DNA from: Acridotheres tristis | Lineage: Eukaryota > Chordata > Aves > Passeriformes > Sturnidae | NCBI GenBank assembly: GCA_037013685.1 | Contig: CM072891.1 | Coordinates: 4,688,501-4,752,500, forward strand | Direction: 5' to 3' | DNA: 64,000 bases | Shown: one piece after another, positions 12,601 to 64,000 of the stretch | Layout: every line of letters starts with the position of its first letter | Position numbering within the stretch: position 1 is the first letter of the stretch | The notes under the pieces: generated by a model | The model's input: the letters and a program-made list of their open reading frames with translations, nothing else | The model's database searches: none | Told to the model about the DNA's origin: nothing | Position numbers and translations under genes: made by a program

Positions 12601-12754
12601 TGCTCCATTAAAATTAATGGTAATTCCTTCCTTTCCTAACATAAACACCTTCCTTTCCTAACATATCTAGTGTATTTTTTCATTTGCTCATATAACCTTT
12701 GACAGAGGTTATGAATGTGAGAGTTGCAAAGCATGCCAGTAGTGACGCCACATC
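9621..12754. other. Intron 1 segment, AT-rich, no gene seen
   Basis: This is unique AT-rich sequence with a TA dinucleotide array at 11078-11106 and a small imperfect duplication at 12627-12665 (ccttcctttcctaacata, twice). No exon-like homology or recognisable mobile element is seen. Confidence 0.6.
11078..11106. repeat. TA dinucleotide microsatellite
   Basis: An interrupted run of alternating A and T (tatatatacatatatatata and onward) sits in intron 1. It is a typical AT microsatellite. Confidence 0.9.
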
Positions 12755-13215
12755 TCATAGAATCACAGAAATGATTTAGGTCAGAACGGAACTTTGGAGA
12801 TCATCTAGTCCAGCCCCTGCTCTGGGCAGAGACATTTTTCAGTGGATCAGGTTGCTCAGAGACCTGCTTCAATGATGGGACATCCACAGCTTTTCTGTAC
12901 AACATGTTCTGGTGTCTTATCACCATCATTCTAAAATAGTTCTTTCTTGAGTCCAATCTGAATCTATACTCCTTTAGTTTAAAACTCTTGTCCTGTCCTT
13001 ACAAGACCTCGTGAAAAGTCTCTTCACCTTTCTTATAAGCCCCCTTAAGTACTGAAACGCTGCATTAAGATCTCCCTGAAGCCTTCTCAATGATGAACAA
13101 CCCCAGCTCTCTCAGCCTTCTTGATGAGACAATTGTTCCCACCCTCTCAGCCTTTCTTGACGAGAGAGCTGCTCCAAAACTCCGACTGTTTCACAGCCCT
13201 CCTTGGAATCTGCTC
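12755..13215 (-). mobile_element. CR1 LINE 3' fragment, minus strand
   Basis: It begins with the CR1 terminal string tcatagaatcacagaaatga and continues with catctagtccagcccctgct, then the stretch covering the 3' end of ORF2, up to about 13215. A short internal duplication (ctctcagccttcttgatgag at 13108, ctctcagcctttcttgacga at 13144) lies near its 5' side. Degenerate and non-coding. Confidence 0.88.
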
Positions 13216-13299
13216 TAACGTGTCTATTCAGTAAGTATCACTTCCTTGATCAGCATGGCGTCTATCTTGATGCTTTTAGTCAATCTGCCATTCTGTTAA

Positions 13300-13895
13300 T
13301 GTGTGTACTTAGTGTCACTTACTTTCTTGTCTCTTTTAATCCTACCCAGCAGCTAAGCCCCACCCAGCTGCTTGCTCACTTCCCCACCACTGGAATCAGG
13401 GAGAGAATTGGAAGGATAAAAGCCAGAAAACACCTGTATCGAGATAAAGACAGTTCAATAGGGAAAGCAGAAGCTGTGCACACCAGCAAAGCAAAACAAG
13501 GAATGAATTCAGTGCTTCCCATGGGCAGGCAGGTGTTCAGCCATCTCCAGGAGAGCAGGTCCCCATCTTCTGTAATGGTGAATGGGAAGACAAACACCAT
13601 CACTTCAAACGTCCCTTCCTTCTTCCCCCAACTTTATATACTGAGCATGATGTCACACGGTCTGAAATGCCCCTCTGGTCAGCTGGGGTCACCTGCCCTG
13701 GCTGTCACCTCCCATGCAGCCCCAGCTGCCTCACTAGTGTGGCTGTACGAAAAGCAGAAAAGGTCTTGGCTCTGTGCAAGCCCAGCTCAGCCATAACAAA
13801 AACATCTCTCTGTTCAGCACAAATCTGAAATGTAGTCCTGTACTAGCCACTGTGAAGAAGATTAACTCTATCCCTCGTGAAACCAGAACAGTTTC
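13300..13895. mobile_element. LTR-like dispersed repeat (probable endogenous retrovirus solo LTR)
   Basis: This block is richer in G+C than its surroundings, has a ctttatatactgagcatgat core at 13630 and ends near aaccagaaca at 13882-13891. I recall it as an avian ERV-type LTR. A related segment recurs at 17600-17795, which shows directly that it is dispersed. No internal retroviral gene is seen next to it. The 197-codon open frame across 13203-13796 spans the CR1/LTR boundary and is not a gene. Orientation and exact ends are uncertain. Confidence 0.6.
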
Positions 13896-13924
13896 TTAAA
13901 GAAAGACAGGGCACTGCCTGATAG

Positions 13925-15003
13925 GAAAAGCTGGCAGTCTATGGCTTGGACAGGAACACTCTTTGCAGGGTTAAGAACTGGGTGGATGGCCACAGAGAGT
14001 GCTGGTGAACTATGCTGCATCCAGCTGGGGATCAGTCATCAGTGCTGTCCCCCAGGGGTCTGTGCTGGGGCCAGTCCTGTTCAATATTTTATTGATGACA
14101 TGGATGAGGGTATTGAGTCTTTCATTAGTAAATTTGCAGACGACACTAAGCCGTGGGCATGTGTTGATCTGTTGGAAGGGAGGAGGGCTCTGCAGAGGGA
14201 CCTGGAATGGTTGGATGGATGGGCAGAGTCCAATAGGATGAAGTTTAACAAGTCCAAGTGCCAAGTCCTGCGTTTTGGCCACAATAACCCCCTGCAACAT
14301 AATGGGCTGGGGATGGTGTGACTGGACAGTGCCCAGGCAGAAAGGGACCTGGGGATACTGGTCAGCATCCAGCTGAACATGAGCCAGCAGTCTGCCCTGG
14401 TGGCCAAGAAGGCCACTGGCATCCTGGACTGTAGCAGGAACGATGTGGCCAGCAGGAGCAGGGAGGTCATTCTTCCCCTGCACTGGGCACTGGTGAGGTC
14501 ACACCCTGAGTGCTGTGTCCAGTTCTGGCCCCTCAGTTTAGGAAGGACCTTGAGACATTTGAGTCTGTCCAGAGGAGGCAACGAGGCTGGTGAGAGGCTT
14601 GGAACACAAACCCTGTGAGGAACGACTGAGGGAGCTGGGGGTGTTTAGCCTGGAGATAAGGATACTCAGGAGTGACCTGATCACTCTCTACAAATCCCTG
14701 AAGGATGTTTGTAGTCAGGTGGGGTTGGTCTCTTTCTCCAGGCAGCAACTGACAGAACCAGAGAACACAGTCTTAAGCTGTGCCAAGGGAAATATGGGTT
14801 GGATATTAGGAAAAAATCTTTTATGCAAAGAGTGATCAAGTACTGGAATTGCCTGGGGAGGTGGTGGAGTCTCCATCCCTGGATGTGTTATAGGAAGACT
14901 GGATGTGGCACTTAATGCCACGGTTTTGTTGAGGTGTTAGGGCATGGGCTAGACTCGATGATCTTGAAGGTCTCTTCCAACCTGGTGATTCTGTGATTCT
15001 GTG
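13925..15003 (+). pseudogene. CR1 LINE with broken reverse-transcriptase end, + strand
   Basis: About 1.08 kb of a CR1 in the sense direction. The RT palm motifs are visible: PQGSVLGPVLFN at 14050-14085 in one frame and KFADDTK at 14130-14150 in another, followed by LEGRRALQRDLEWL and MKFNKSKCQVLRFG. The frame change between the first two shows a frameshift near 14085, and a stop follows at 14319. The 3' end is intact with two copies of ATTCTGTG at 14988-15003, a hallmark of CR1 termini. The element is 5'-truncated and dead. Confidence 0.9.
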
Positions 15004-17599
15004 AGAGGACATATTTAATTTGCCTGAGGTGCACCAACCCGGTCTGCACAGCTAGTTTACACCAGCCCTATTAATAAGTCTTCATTTTCTCATACATTAC
15101 AGGTTGAAATCAAAGCAGTGATTTTTAAAGACTATTTAGTTCTCAGTTTTAATGATAGATGAGAGATAAATATTTTGGATATTACACTTGGTCTTGGTGT
15201 TTTGTGTGGATGTCCCTTTGTGGTCACTCTCTCATGCTATCTCATTTCCACAAAGAGCTGTGTAAAGGGAGAGGTGGAGAAACCTGTGATACAAAGGGCA
15301 GCAAACTATCTAAATGCTTCAATGGCAACTATACTGCCTGGAATTGGATTGGAAAAAAAAAGAATCAAAATAGTCAGTATTACACTACTTGACTTTATGA
15401 AGTAATTTTTTTTCGAAGAGTTTTTTTTGTTTTGTTTTTATTTGGGGTTTTTTGGTGGTTTTTGTTGGGGTTTTTTTGGTGCTTTATTGCTGTAGATTTG
15501 CTTATTCTGCCTTGCTGATGACTTGATATAAGCTATGGGACTATGTTCCAGAGTTATGATTAGGCTTTGGTCCAACCACTGTTGAAGGAAAAGACTGACA
15601 ACGGAAACCCCAACCCTATTTTTAAAATCTTCTGAGAACTGTCAGAGGGTGCTGTGTGAATTTCCATCAAAGAAATCTGCTGTCATCAGAGGGATCCATT
15701 TGCAGTGAACAGGCTGTGGTTACTGGGAGAAATTTGTATGCTTACTCCAGGGAGGACAGGTCCCAGACAGACCTCACCTTGGAATGTTACTACAAAGAAA
15801 TAAAGGTTTTTAATTTATAGAAGTATATTGAAAACAACCGATAGCAAGTACTGGAAGTAAAGCTAAATCTCCAGAGAATCCACCTCCCCATGATCACTGC
15901 TGATTTAAGATCTGCTCTGGATATTGGTTTCCCTCATTTTTTTGTGGGTTTTTTGGTAATTTACAATAGGAGGTGTCTAAGCATACTTTTGTTTTAGATG
16001 TTAACACATACTGTTTACCCGAAGTTTTATTTATAGACATTTAAAGCAAAGGAAAGCCTAAGATGATATATTCATGTGATCTCTTCCTGATTCAATTGCA
16101 TGACTATGATGTCTGCACCTTGGGACCAAAATATTCATGCAGCATGCATTTTTGTGTGGAGGTCCTAATGAATTTTATCATATTGCAGCAGACCTATATA
16201 AGCTTTTATAATTACAGGAGTGAAAAATATAACTTGAATCTTTTCTGAACCTTTTTTGGTTCATAAGCTGACTCTGATATTAAACCTTTCTTTAGGTTAT
16301 CCTTGGATACATCCTCTAGTAAACAATATTTCTAGTACTAATTTATGGAGCCAGTAGGTTAGTATTTATTGAAAAAATTTATCTTCACTATTATAAGTGG
16401 ATAGTGTGGGGAAAAGAAGTACTTTCAAGAGATATACAGAAGATTCACACCTCTTTGGCAGAATATTGCAGGAAAATAACTCTATTTTTGCAGTACAGGA
16501 ACCCAAACAAACTGAATTGTACTAGCTAGAAGTCAAACGAATACATTAAGTTATTTTTCTAGATCATAGCCTCAAACCCAAAACAACCCAAGTAAGATTT
16601 AATCAAAGAACCTTTTAATTTTTATGAACTTTATTAGGAAGTCTAAATAGTTAAGATTGTGTTGCCTTGGTAAATAATAAATTCAGCAGCCACAATTTTT
16701 CCACATCGTTCATCTGAAGTAGAACAGTAGCAGAAATAATAAGCCATACCAGAACTGTTTTCTGTATCAGTTTTATGAAATTAATTTTTCAGAATGTGAA
16801 AGGGAGAAAAAATCCAAATTTGCCAAGTGTTGCAGTAACAATAATTGAAGCAACAAATCCCAATAATAGTGTATCAGTTTATAAGTTTGAAAAGTTCTGT
16901 TCTTTTCAAAGGTGGAAGTAGTGTAATCCTTTAAAGTGGTGTTTTATGAAGCTTCTGTTTTAGAATTAGTGGAAAAATTGACTATATTTATTAAGAAGTT
17001 GGAAATTAGTTAAATTATGAAGTCTTTTTTAATGGATAGTTTAAATGGATTTCTACAACAGAAGCACATAGTTAACTCACTTTATTTTTACACTAGTATT
17101 TAGGAGGTCTTGGTACACTTCATCAGCTTGCTAATTTGATTCACCTTTCTTCAATTACCTTCTTTAATGCAGGAAACCAAGGAATAGGTGTGACAAATTT
17201 TTCATGCACATTGTCAGCCTTATACCAGGTGTAAAATTTTACTATAGCACAGAGATTTATTACTCTACCAAAAAACACCTCCAAAACATAGAGCAAGTGA
17301 AAAAGCACTTTTTCTACTTTCTTAATTCTACATTTTCACTGTTGTCTGAGGATTTAGATTTGCTTCCCACAAAAAACTGTCTAGAAATTCAATGGCCTAA
17401 CGTATACCTTTTATTAAAGCTGCTGTATTACCCATGATGTAGGTGGATATTGACTATATGATTTTCCATTTTTTGTAAAAACTGGCTATGATGAATTAAT
17501 TTTTTTTGAGACTGAGACTTAAACTGTTTATATAATTATTATAGACATAAATAATGCAATTAAAAAACAATTATTTCCTCTATCTAAGTGAAATACATG
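15004..17599. other. Intron 1 segment, AT-rich, no gene seen
   Basis: It contains a T/G-rich low-complexity tract at 15421-15480. The rest is unique AT-rich DNA without exon-like homology. Confidence 0.6.
15421..15480 (+). repeat. T/G-rich low-complexity tract
   Basis: About 60 nt made only of T and G with a single A, with two GGGG runs at 15444 and 15467 between T-runs. Similar tracts recur elsewhere in the gene on the same strand. Confidence 0.9.
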
Positions 17600-17795
17600 T
17601 ATGTGCTGAGCGTGATGTCATATGGTCTGGAATGTCCCTCTGGTTAGCTGGGGTCACCTGCCCTGGCTGTGTCACCCCCCAGCCTCCCATGCAGCCCCAG
17701 ATTCCTCAGCAACCTGGCCATAGGAAAAGCAGAAAAAGCCTTGGCTCTGTGCAAGCCCTGCTCAGCAATAACAAGGAACTGCTGGGTGCAAACAA
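17600..17795. mobile_element. LTR-like repeat fragment, second copy
   Basis: It parallels 13638-13800: both contain ctgagc.tgatgtca, then gtctg.aatg.ccctctggt, agctggggtcacctgccctg, and later gcagaaaa.g.cttggctctg. Same orientation as the first copy. It is flanked by AT-rich unique DNA, so this is a truncated insertion. Confidence 0.8.
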
Positions 17796-20700
17796 ATTTA
17801 CTAAATCCATCTTCAGATAGAAAATTGTCAACTCCGCATATAGTTCCTTACTTTGTGAAAAAGAAAAATGCAGCCACTTTATTTGTTTCCCAAGATTATT
17901 CCAGAAAACTCTGAAGAAATGCAGTACTGTAGAAGAATCATTTTGTAGCTAGTGTTCAAATGCTATCAAGATGTTTATTTACATCGTGTGCTTTGTGATA
18001 GAGGAAGAGATGTGAGTAGAATGTTGTCTATCAAAGAGTGGAGGTGGCTGTGGATATTTACTTAGTTCATTTCTTTGCAGCACTGATCTATAATCAGCAA
18101 GTGTCTCACATTAATCAGGCCTATATAGAGCATCAACTCTATATGCCTGCTTGTTTTACCATAAAAACCCAGAAATTCTGAGTTTCTTTGTTTAAAATAT
18201 ATGTGTTGGCTTTCCTTAAAGTAATATATTTTTATTGATGGAAAGGATATATTATCAAATAAAACTTTTCCATGGTTTGACAGAAGAATGTACTTTTAAA
18301 CAATTCTGTATCACTTTGCATTCAAGTTAGTCATTTGAGTGAAAGTACCTACCTGAATGTTTATTGCAGCTGTGACTAAATTATAGGCAAAATATGTAAC
18401 TTTTCTGAGAAAAGCCTTTCTTTTTGCAGTATAATAAAAAAGTTGATTAATTACCTAGATTCATTTTCAAAGTCATGTCAATTTTAATTTATCCGTTTAT
18501 TTTCAGCATTATTACTGAGATTAGGTAGATGTTGACTCAGTAGGTAATAAACTAAATCTAGGGTATCATTTTCCAGTAACATTTGCATGTATATAATTCA
18601 TGTATTTGTGGTTCTGTGCTTGATAATATAAAATATATTGAAGCATGTCTATTTTTGAATACAACCCCTATAGAGATTTATGTGTACTATATAGATCACT
18701 ACAACTCTAAATTATGGAATATATATGCAATATAAATGAAGAAGGAGTTTCACGAACTATTGGAACTTCCTTATTCTCAAATTCTGCATTGAAAAACTGG
18801 TGAACTGTGCAGGAGCAAGGTCATGTCAACAATACATTAACTCACCTTGATCATCGAATTCCATTGCAGCAAGCCAAGTAATTGAGTAATAAAAATCAAT
18901 TTTTCTTAAGTTTTTACTTATTCTTTTGTCACAGGGAGCTCAGTTTAAGTTCACTATCACTTTATATTATGAAAACTGAGGATGAAGACAGCCTGAACAT
19001 CAAGACAAAATAGTGTTTGGTAATGAGCTACTGCACTGTGGTTCTTCAAAAATTAGTTTTTAAAGTTATATAGTATACTGCTTAATTCTGTATTGCTGAA
19101 GGCTAGGAATAAAAGTTTTCTGTTAAAAAAATGTTAAATATTTAATGTATTCACAAGGACATACTTTTGTGTAGAGCCAATTTCTATTTCGTAACTTGTT
19201 CATTCTTAAAATTAGAACATAATCAATTTGTAACTGTTTTAGAAATATCTTTGTTTCTCAGTTTATATTGACATTACTGTATCGTAAGATTTGGAATACA
19301 GCTTCAGCTCTAGCCAAAGAAAGAAGAAATTTACTTTTGCAATACACAAAGTTATGAGGTTACCTTCTTTCAAGGAAAAAACCCAAATCCCCCATAGTGT
19401 CTTTTTCCTTTTTGCAAAAGTTATGCAGACAAAAGGATAATGGATGGTATTATGACACATTAGCTACATTACGCCAGGTAAATTCTGCAATATTTCAGAC
19501 CATCTGAAATATATTTTAGCGACTTCAACAGGCTTTAATGTATAAACCTCCTTAGATTTGGGATGGTGTTACTTTGTGTGTGTCCTTTTGCTAAAAGGCT
19601 GAGAGATGAATCCTAATCCGATAAGAGATTTCTGGACAGTAAGGAGAGAACTTCCACTTCATCTTCATTCAGAATAAAAAACTTAAGAATTGCTATGCAT
19701 CTGTATTTGTGAATAGACAGAATGATGGTGGTCTACAATGTATCTCATGGTTAACTTGATGATGCCACTGGTGGAAACCAGTTATTAGGAAATGATGCTT
19801 AGAATGTGTGTACTTTTTGAGGAAGAATCGCAAAGGCAGTTTCTTGTGCAAATGCATGTCTGTAGTGGACCATTGTTTATGGGTGTACCCTTTCCTGCCT
19901 GTGATTCTGTGCACTCTAAGCCTGTTTTATTATAAACCAACCAATCTACCAAAACAAACAAGCAAACAACCCAAACAACAAAACCCCCACAAAAATACCC
20001 CACAAGACCCCAAACCCCACTCCCAAAATAAATGGACTAGAACATGGAACTGTCAGACTTGCTAGATGAGAAAAATTGCATTTTAAACACTTACTCAATC
20101 AAACCCATTTAAATTTGTTGAATTCATGGTTCACAAACTAGGTACTGAAAACAAGGTATTGCTGAGACATGGTCTGCATTTTCATGATAGTATATCAACT
20201 CCATAATCCTCGTTTCTATTAGCATCTTCAGGCCAGAAAAGCAATTACAGAGCTCAGCCAGAACGATGTTTTTTCAGTGAGAATACCTTAATATTTAATC
20301 ATCTTAACTAATAATTGTCTCATTTGCAGATTGTATAGGCTTTGTTAATTCTTTATGCTCAGTCATGAATGAATACTTTTAAAAGCTGCTGCAAAACATT
20401 CTGAAATACCATATAACATAATATTCTTGCAATTAAAAAAAAAAAACTGTTGAAGTTTTTTATATAGCAATTGAAGTTTTCTTCATAGCAAATACCCAGC
20501 TTGTTAAGTGTTGCAGCACAAAGGAAAGGGCACATTGACCATTTAGGACAATAACATAAAACATCAGTGTTGAATGCTGCATACCTTTCTTAAGATATTC
20601 TGTGCTTGTATTTTGGTATTACTGCACTTAATGATTGATAAAGTTCTTCTGATGCCAGTGTAAATTCTAGGTACTTATTTTTCTGAATTCTAGACTATTA

Positions 20701-20813
20701 AAATATTAATTTCACGATATGAGAAACTCTTGCCCTTTTATTCATGTGGATTTAAAAAGAAAATAGTTAATTCATTTGATTAATTCTCATTTTAACTAAG
20801 TTTTTCATATGTT
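17796..20813. other. Intron 1 segment, AT-rich, no gene seen
   Basis: Unique AT-rich DNA with a C/A-rich low-complexity tract at 19935-20030. No exon-like homology. Confidence 0.6.
19935..20030 (-). repeat. C/A-rich low-complexity tract
   Basis: About 95 nt of A and C with few other bases (for example aacaaacaagcaaacaaccc). It is the reverse-complement type of the T/G-rich tracts seen elsewhere, and the only one in this orientation. Confidence 0.85.
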
Positions 20814-20995
20814 CATAGAATCATACAGAAGTTTGACTTGGAAGAGATGTTTAAGATCATCCAGTTTCACCCCAGTGCCATAGGTGGAGAAACCTTCCAT
20901 TAGACCAGGTTAATCAGAGCCCCGTCCAACCTGGCCTTGAACACATCCGGGGTCTTGTCCTATAAAAGACAGGACAAGCCCTTTTAAAAAGTCTG
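20814..20995 (-). mobile_element. CR1 LINE 3' end fragment, minus strand
   Basis: It starts with the terminal string catagaatcatacagaagtt and continues with cccgtccaacctggccttga and acatccggggtcttgtcc, the CR1 3' untranslated pattern. About 180 bp, with the 5' side lost. Confidence 0.8.
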
Positions 20996-22608
20996 AAGGC
21001 ATAATTTTATTTTTTAGGGAAATATGAATTACAATAGAGGCTACACCTCTGTGGAATGATGAGTACTTCAGTGCAGTAAGGAAAATAAATACAATTTAAG
21101 TTATATAGAAGTAAAGAGAAAAAAGTTATTTTATTGAAGAATTTAAAAGCTGAAAATTTCAGAGACCATTTTATAGAAATGGAAGCAGAAATAACAGGAG
21201 GAAAGATAATTTTTTAGCATTAATTAATTCTGTCTAACTGCTACATTTTAGAATTTTTTGTAAAAATGTCTTGAATTCTTTTACTGTACTGTTGAATCCA
21301 CTACTGATTGTCATGCAAAGCTAGATAAGAAAATACTTTCTATAAATGCTGATTAGTCTGAAATGGAACAGTTGACCATTTCAGTAAGTAGTAGTAAGTA
21401 GGCAGTGAAGGGTCACCTTAAAAAAAGCCCTGTAACTTGCAGACACCTGTGAAATCACACAAGTGAAAAACATGCTTTTGATTTCCCTCTTTAAAGGGTG
21501 TGTCACTTAGTTCCTTTGGTGAAAATGACTTTGCCTCTCACAGCTTTTATTTCAAGTGCCCGAAGCCGTGGCAGTGTCATAGTACTGCAGTTGCATAAGG
21601 GGAGTGTAAATAGCAGTGCTGCTTTTAGAACATAATTGTTCAAGTGATCTCAGAGCTCAGCACAGGCGGCTGTTGTGTATCTGCTTTGATAATAATAATT
21701 GACACCAGTATAACTTTGTAGCTGGAGGGGACAGTGATATATAATATCACTCCTGTTTTATCAGCTTCTGCCCCCTTGAAAACTTGTCAGGCACTGTCTT
21801 TTGGTAAACAGTTACATGCCTGTATAAAAATAAGTGCTTCTACATGCTACTCTCAGAGATTTTTTGTTAGTGGACAAGTTTTAGAAAAGAAAATTATTTT
21901 TAATTCTGTATATAGCTTAGACACAGTCAAACACTAAATTTTATCTCTTTTGGCTTGCTTATATCATCTTTAGTATCACATATTAAGAGGTAGAAAAGGG
22001 CTTGGTACTTTATGTGTTTGGCATTGTATTATGCAGCAATTTGTAAAAGTGCTTTTCCAGAGTGTTCTTATTCTTGGGAAATGTCTTTTGAGGATCAAGT
22101 TCTTGTGACTTATCTGAAATTTCACCTGAGAGATGCCTCTTGGATCTTTGGCTGTACACAGAGATCTCTATATTATACGAACACTTAAAATTTAAGATTA
22201 TGCATTCTGAGGAATAGTCTTGATATTTTACTGTGCTAAAAACCAGCAGTGTTGTTTGCAAAATTGCAGTAAACTTTTTTTACTGTAAGCCTTAAATATT
22301 TTGCTGAGTAAAACTGAGTAACAGTGTGCTTCCTAAAGAAACAAAAGGAGACTACAGTTGTAAAAGCCTTGGAGATAGTGTGCTGTCTTTGTCATTTTGA
22401 TAAAGTCTTGAATATAAATCTATATAGAAATCTTTACATGTTTTTAGATCTCATATAGATATACATCAAAAGTATCTCTGCATATGTACAATTATATAAT
22501 TCAGAAGTATACTGCAATAATTTTCAACAGATGTTGCTGGATTTCTTAACATTGTAGTGTGTGTATAACTTCAAAATTTTTTTTTTCTTCTTCTTTGTGT
22601 TGTGACAG
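20996..22608. other. 3' end of intron 1
   Basis: AT-rich sequence leading to the exon 2 acceptor at 22607-22608 (polypyrimidine tract ttttttttcttcttctttgt). The stretch 21480-21720 is somewhat richer in G+C and complex but unassigned. No other feature seen. Confidence 0.6.

Positions 22609-64000
<41,392 letters not shown>

Noticed and set aside
13203..13796. 197-codon open frame, the longest non-satellite frame in intron 1
   Set aside because: It crosses the CR1/LTR boundary and encodes no recognisable domain; chance opening in repeat DNA.

Overview
The window is vertebrate nuclear DNA, almost certainly from a bird. It is AT-rich and intron-dominated. It carries many CR1 LINE fragments with the avian 3' end (octamer ATTCTGTG, relics of an RT frame and of ORF1) and pieces of an LTR-like dispersed repeat. 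I see no bacterial, phage or CRISPR content and no RNA gene.

The only protein-coding gene I can support is the 5' part of a ryanodine receptor gene on the + strand, best identified as RYR3 (the beta ryanodine receptor of non-mammalian skeletal muscle). I read 25 consecutive exons, numbered 2 to 26 by homology because the start codon exon lies upstream. All have GT..AG introns and compatible phases. Together they give one uninterrupted frame of 3334 nt, about 1111 codons. They encode the cytosolic N-terminal part of the Ca2+-release channel: the IP3R/RyR N-terminal beta-trefoil, the MIR trefoil, the RIH solenoid, SPRY1, RyR repeats 1 and 2, and the start of SPRY2. The final exon runs off the right edge.

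Layout: 1-22608 is the 3' part of intron 1, rich in CR1 and LTR debris. It includes a tail-to-tail CR1 pair with an internally deleted CR1 (8320-9620) and a CR1/LTR/CR1 block (12755-15003). From 22609 to 53571, exons 2-16 are spread over long introns. From 56021 to 64000, exons 17-26 are closely spaced, with introns down to 98 nt.

The most unusual structure is in intron 7. An antisense CR1 has been invaded from within by an expanded hexanucleotide array of about 51 TTCTCC copies followed by about 12 TCC copies. This gives an uninterrupted 356-nt homopyrimidine tract on the sense strand. Other points of note are a nearly perfect 49-bp tandem duplication in intron 1, T/G-rich low-complexity tracts mostly on the transcribed sense strand, and AT-rich tandem repeats close to splice sites. 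I found no undescribed multi-gene system. The novelty here is repeat and genome structure around a conserved channel gene.

Residue numbers below count from the first codon of exon 2; add about 17 for full-length RYR3 numbering, which I take from memory of the family.
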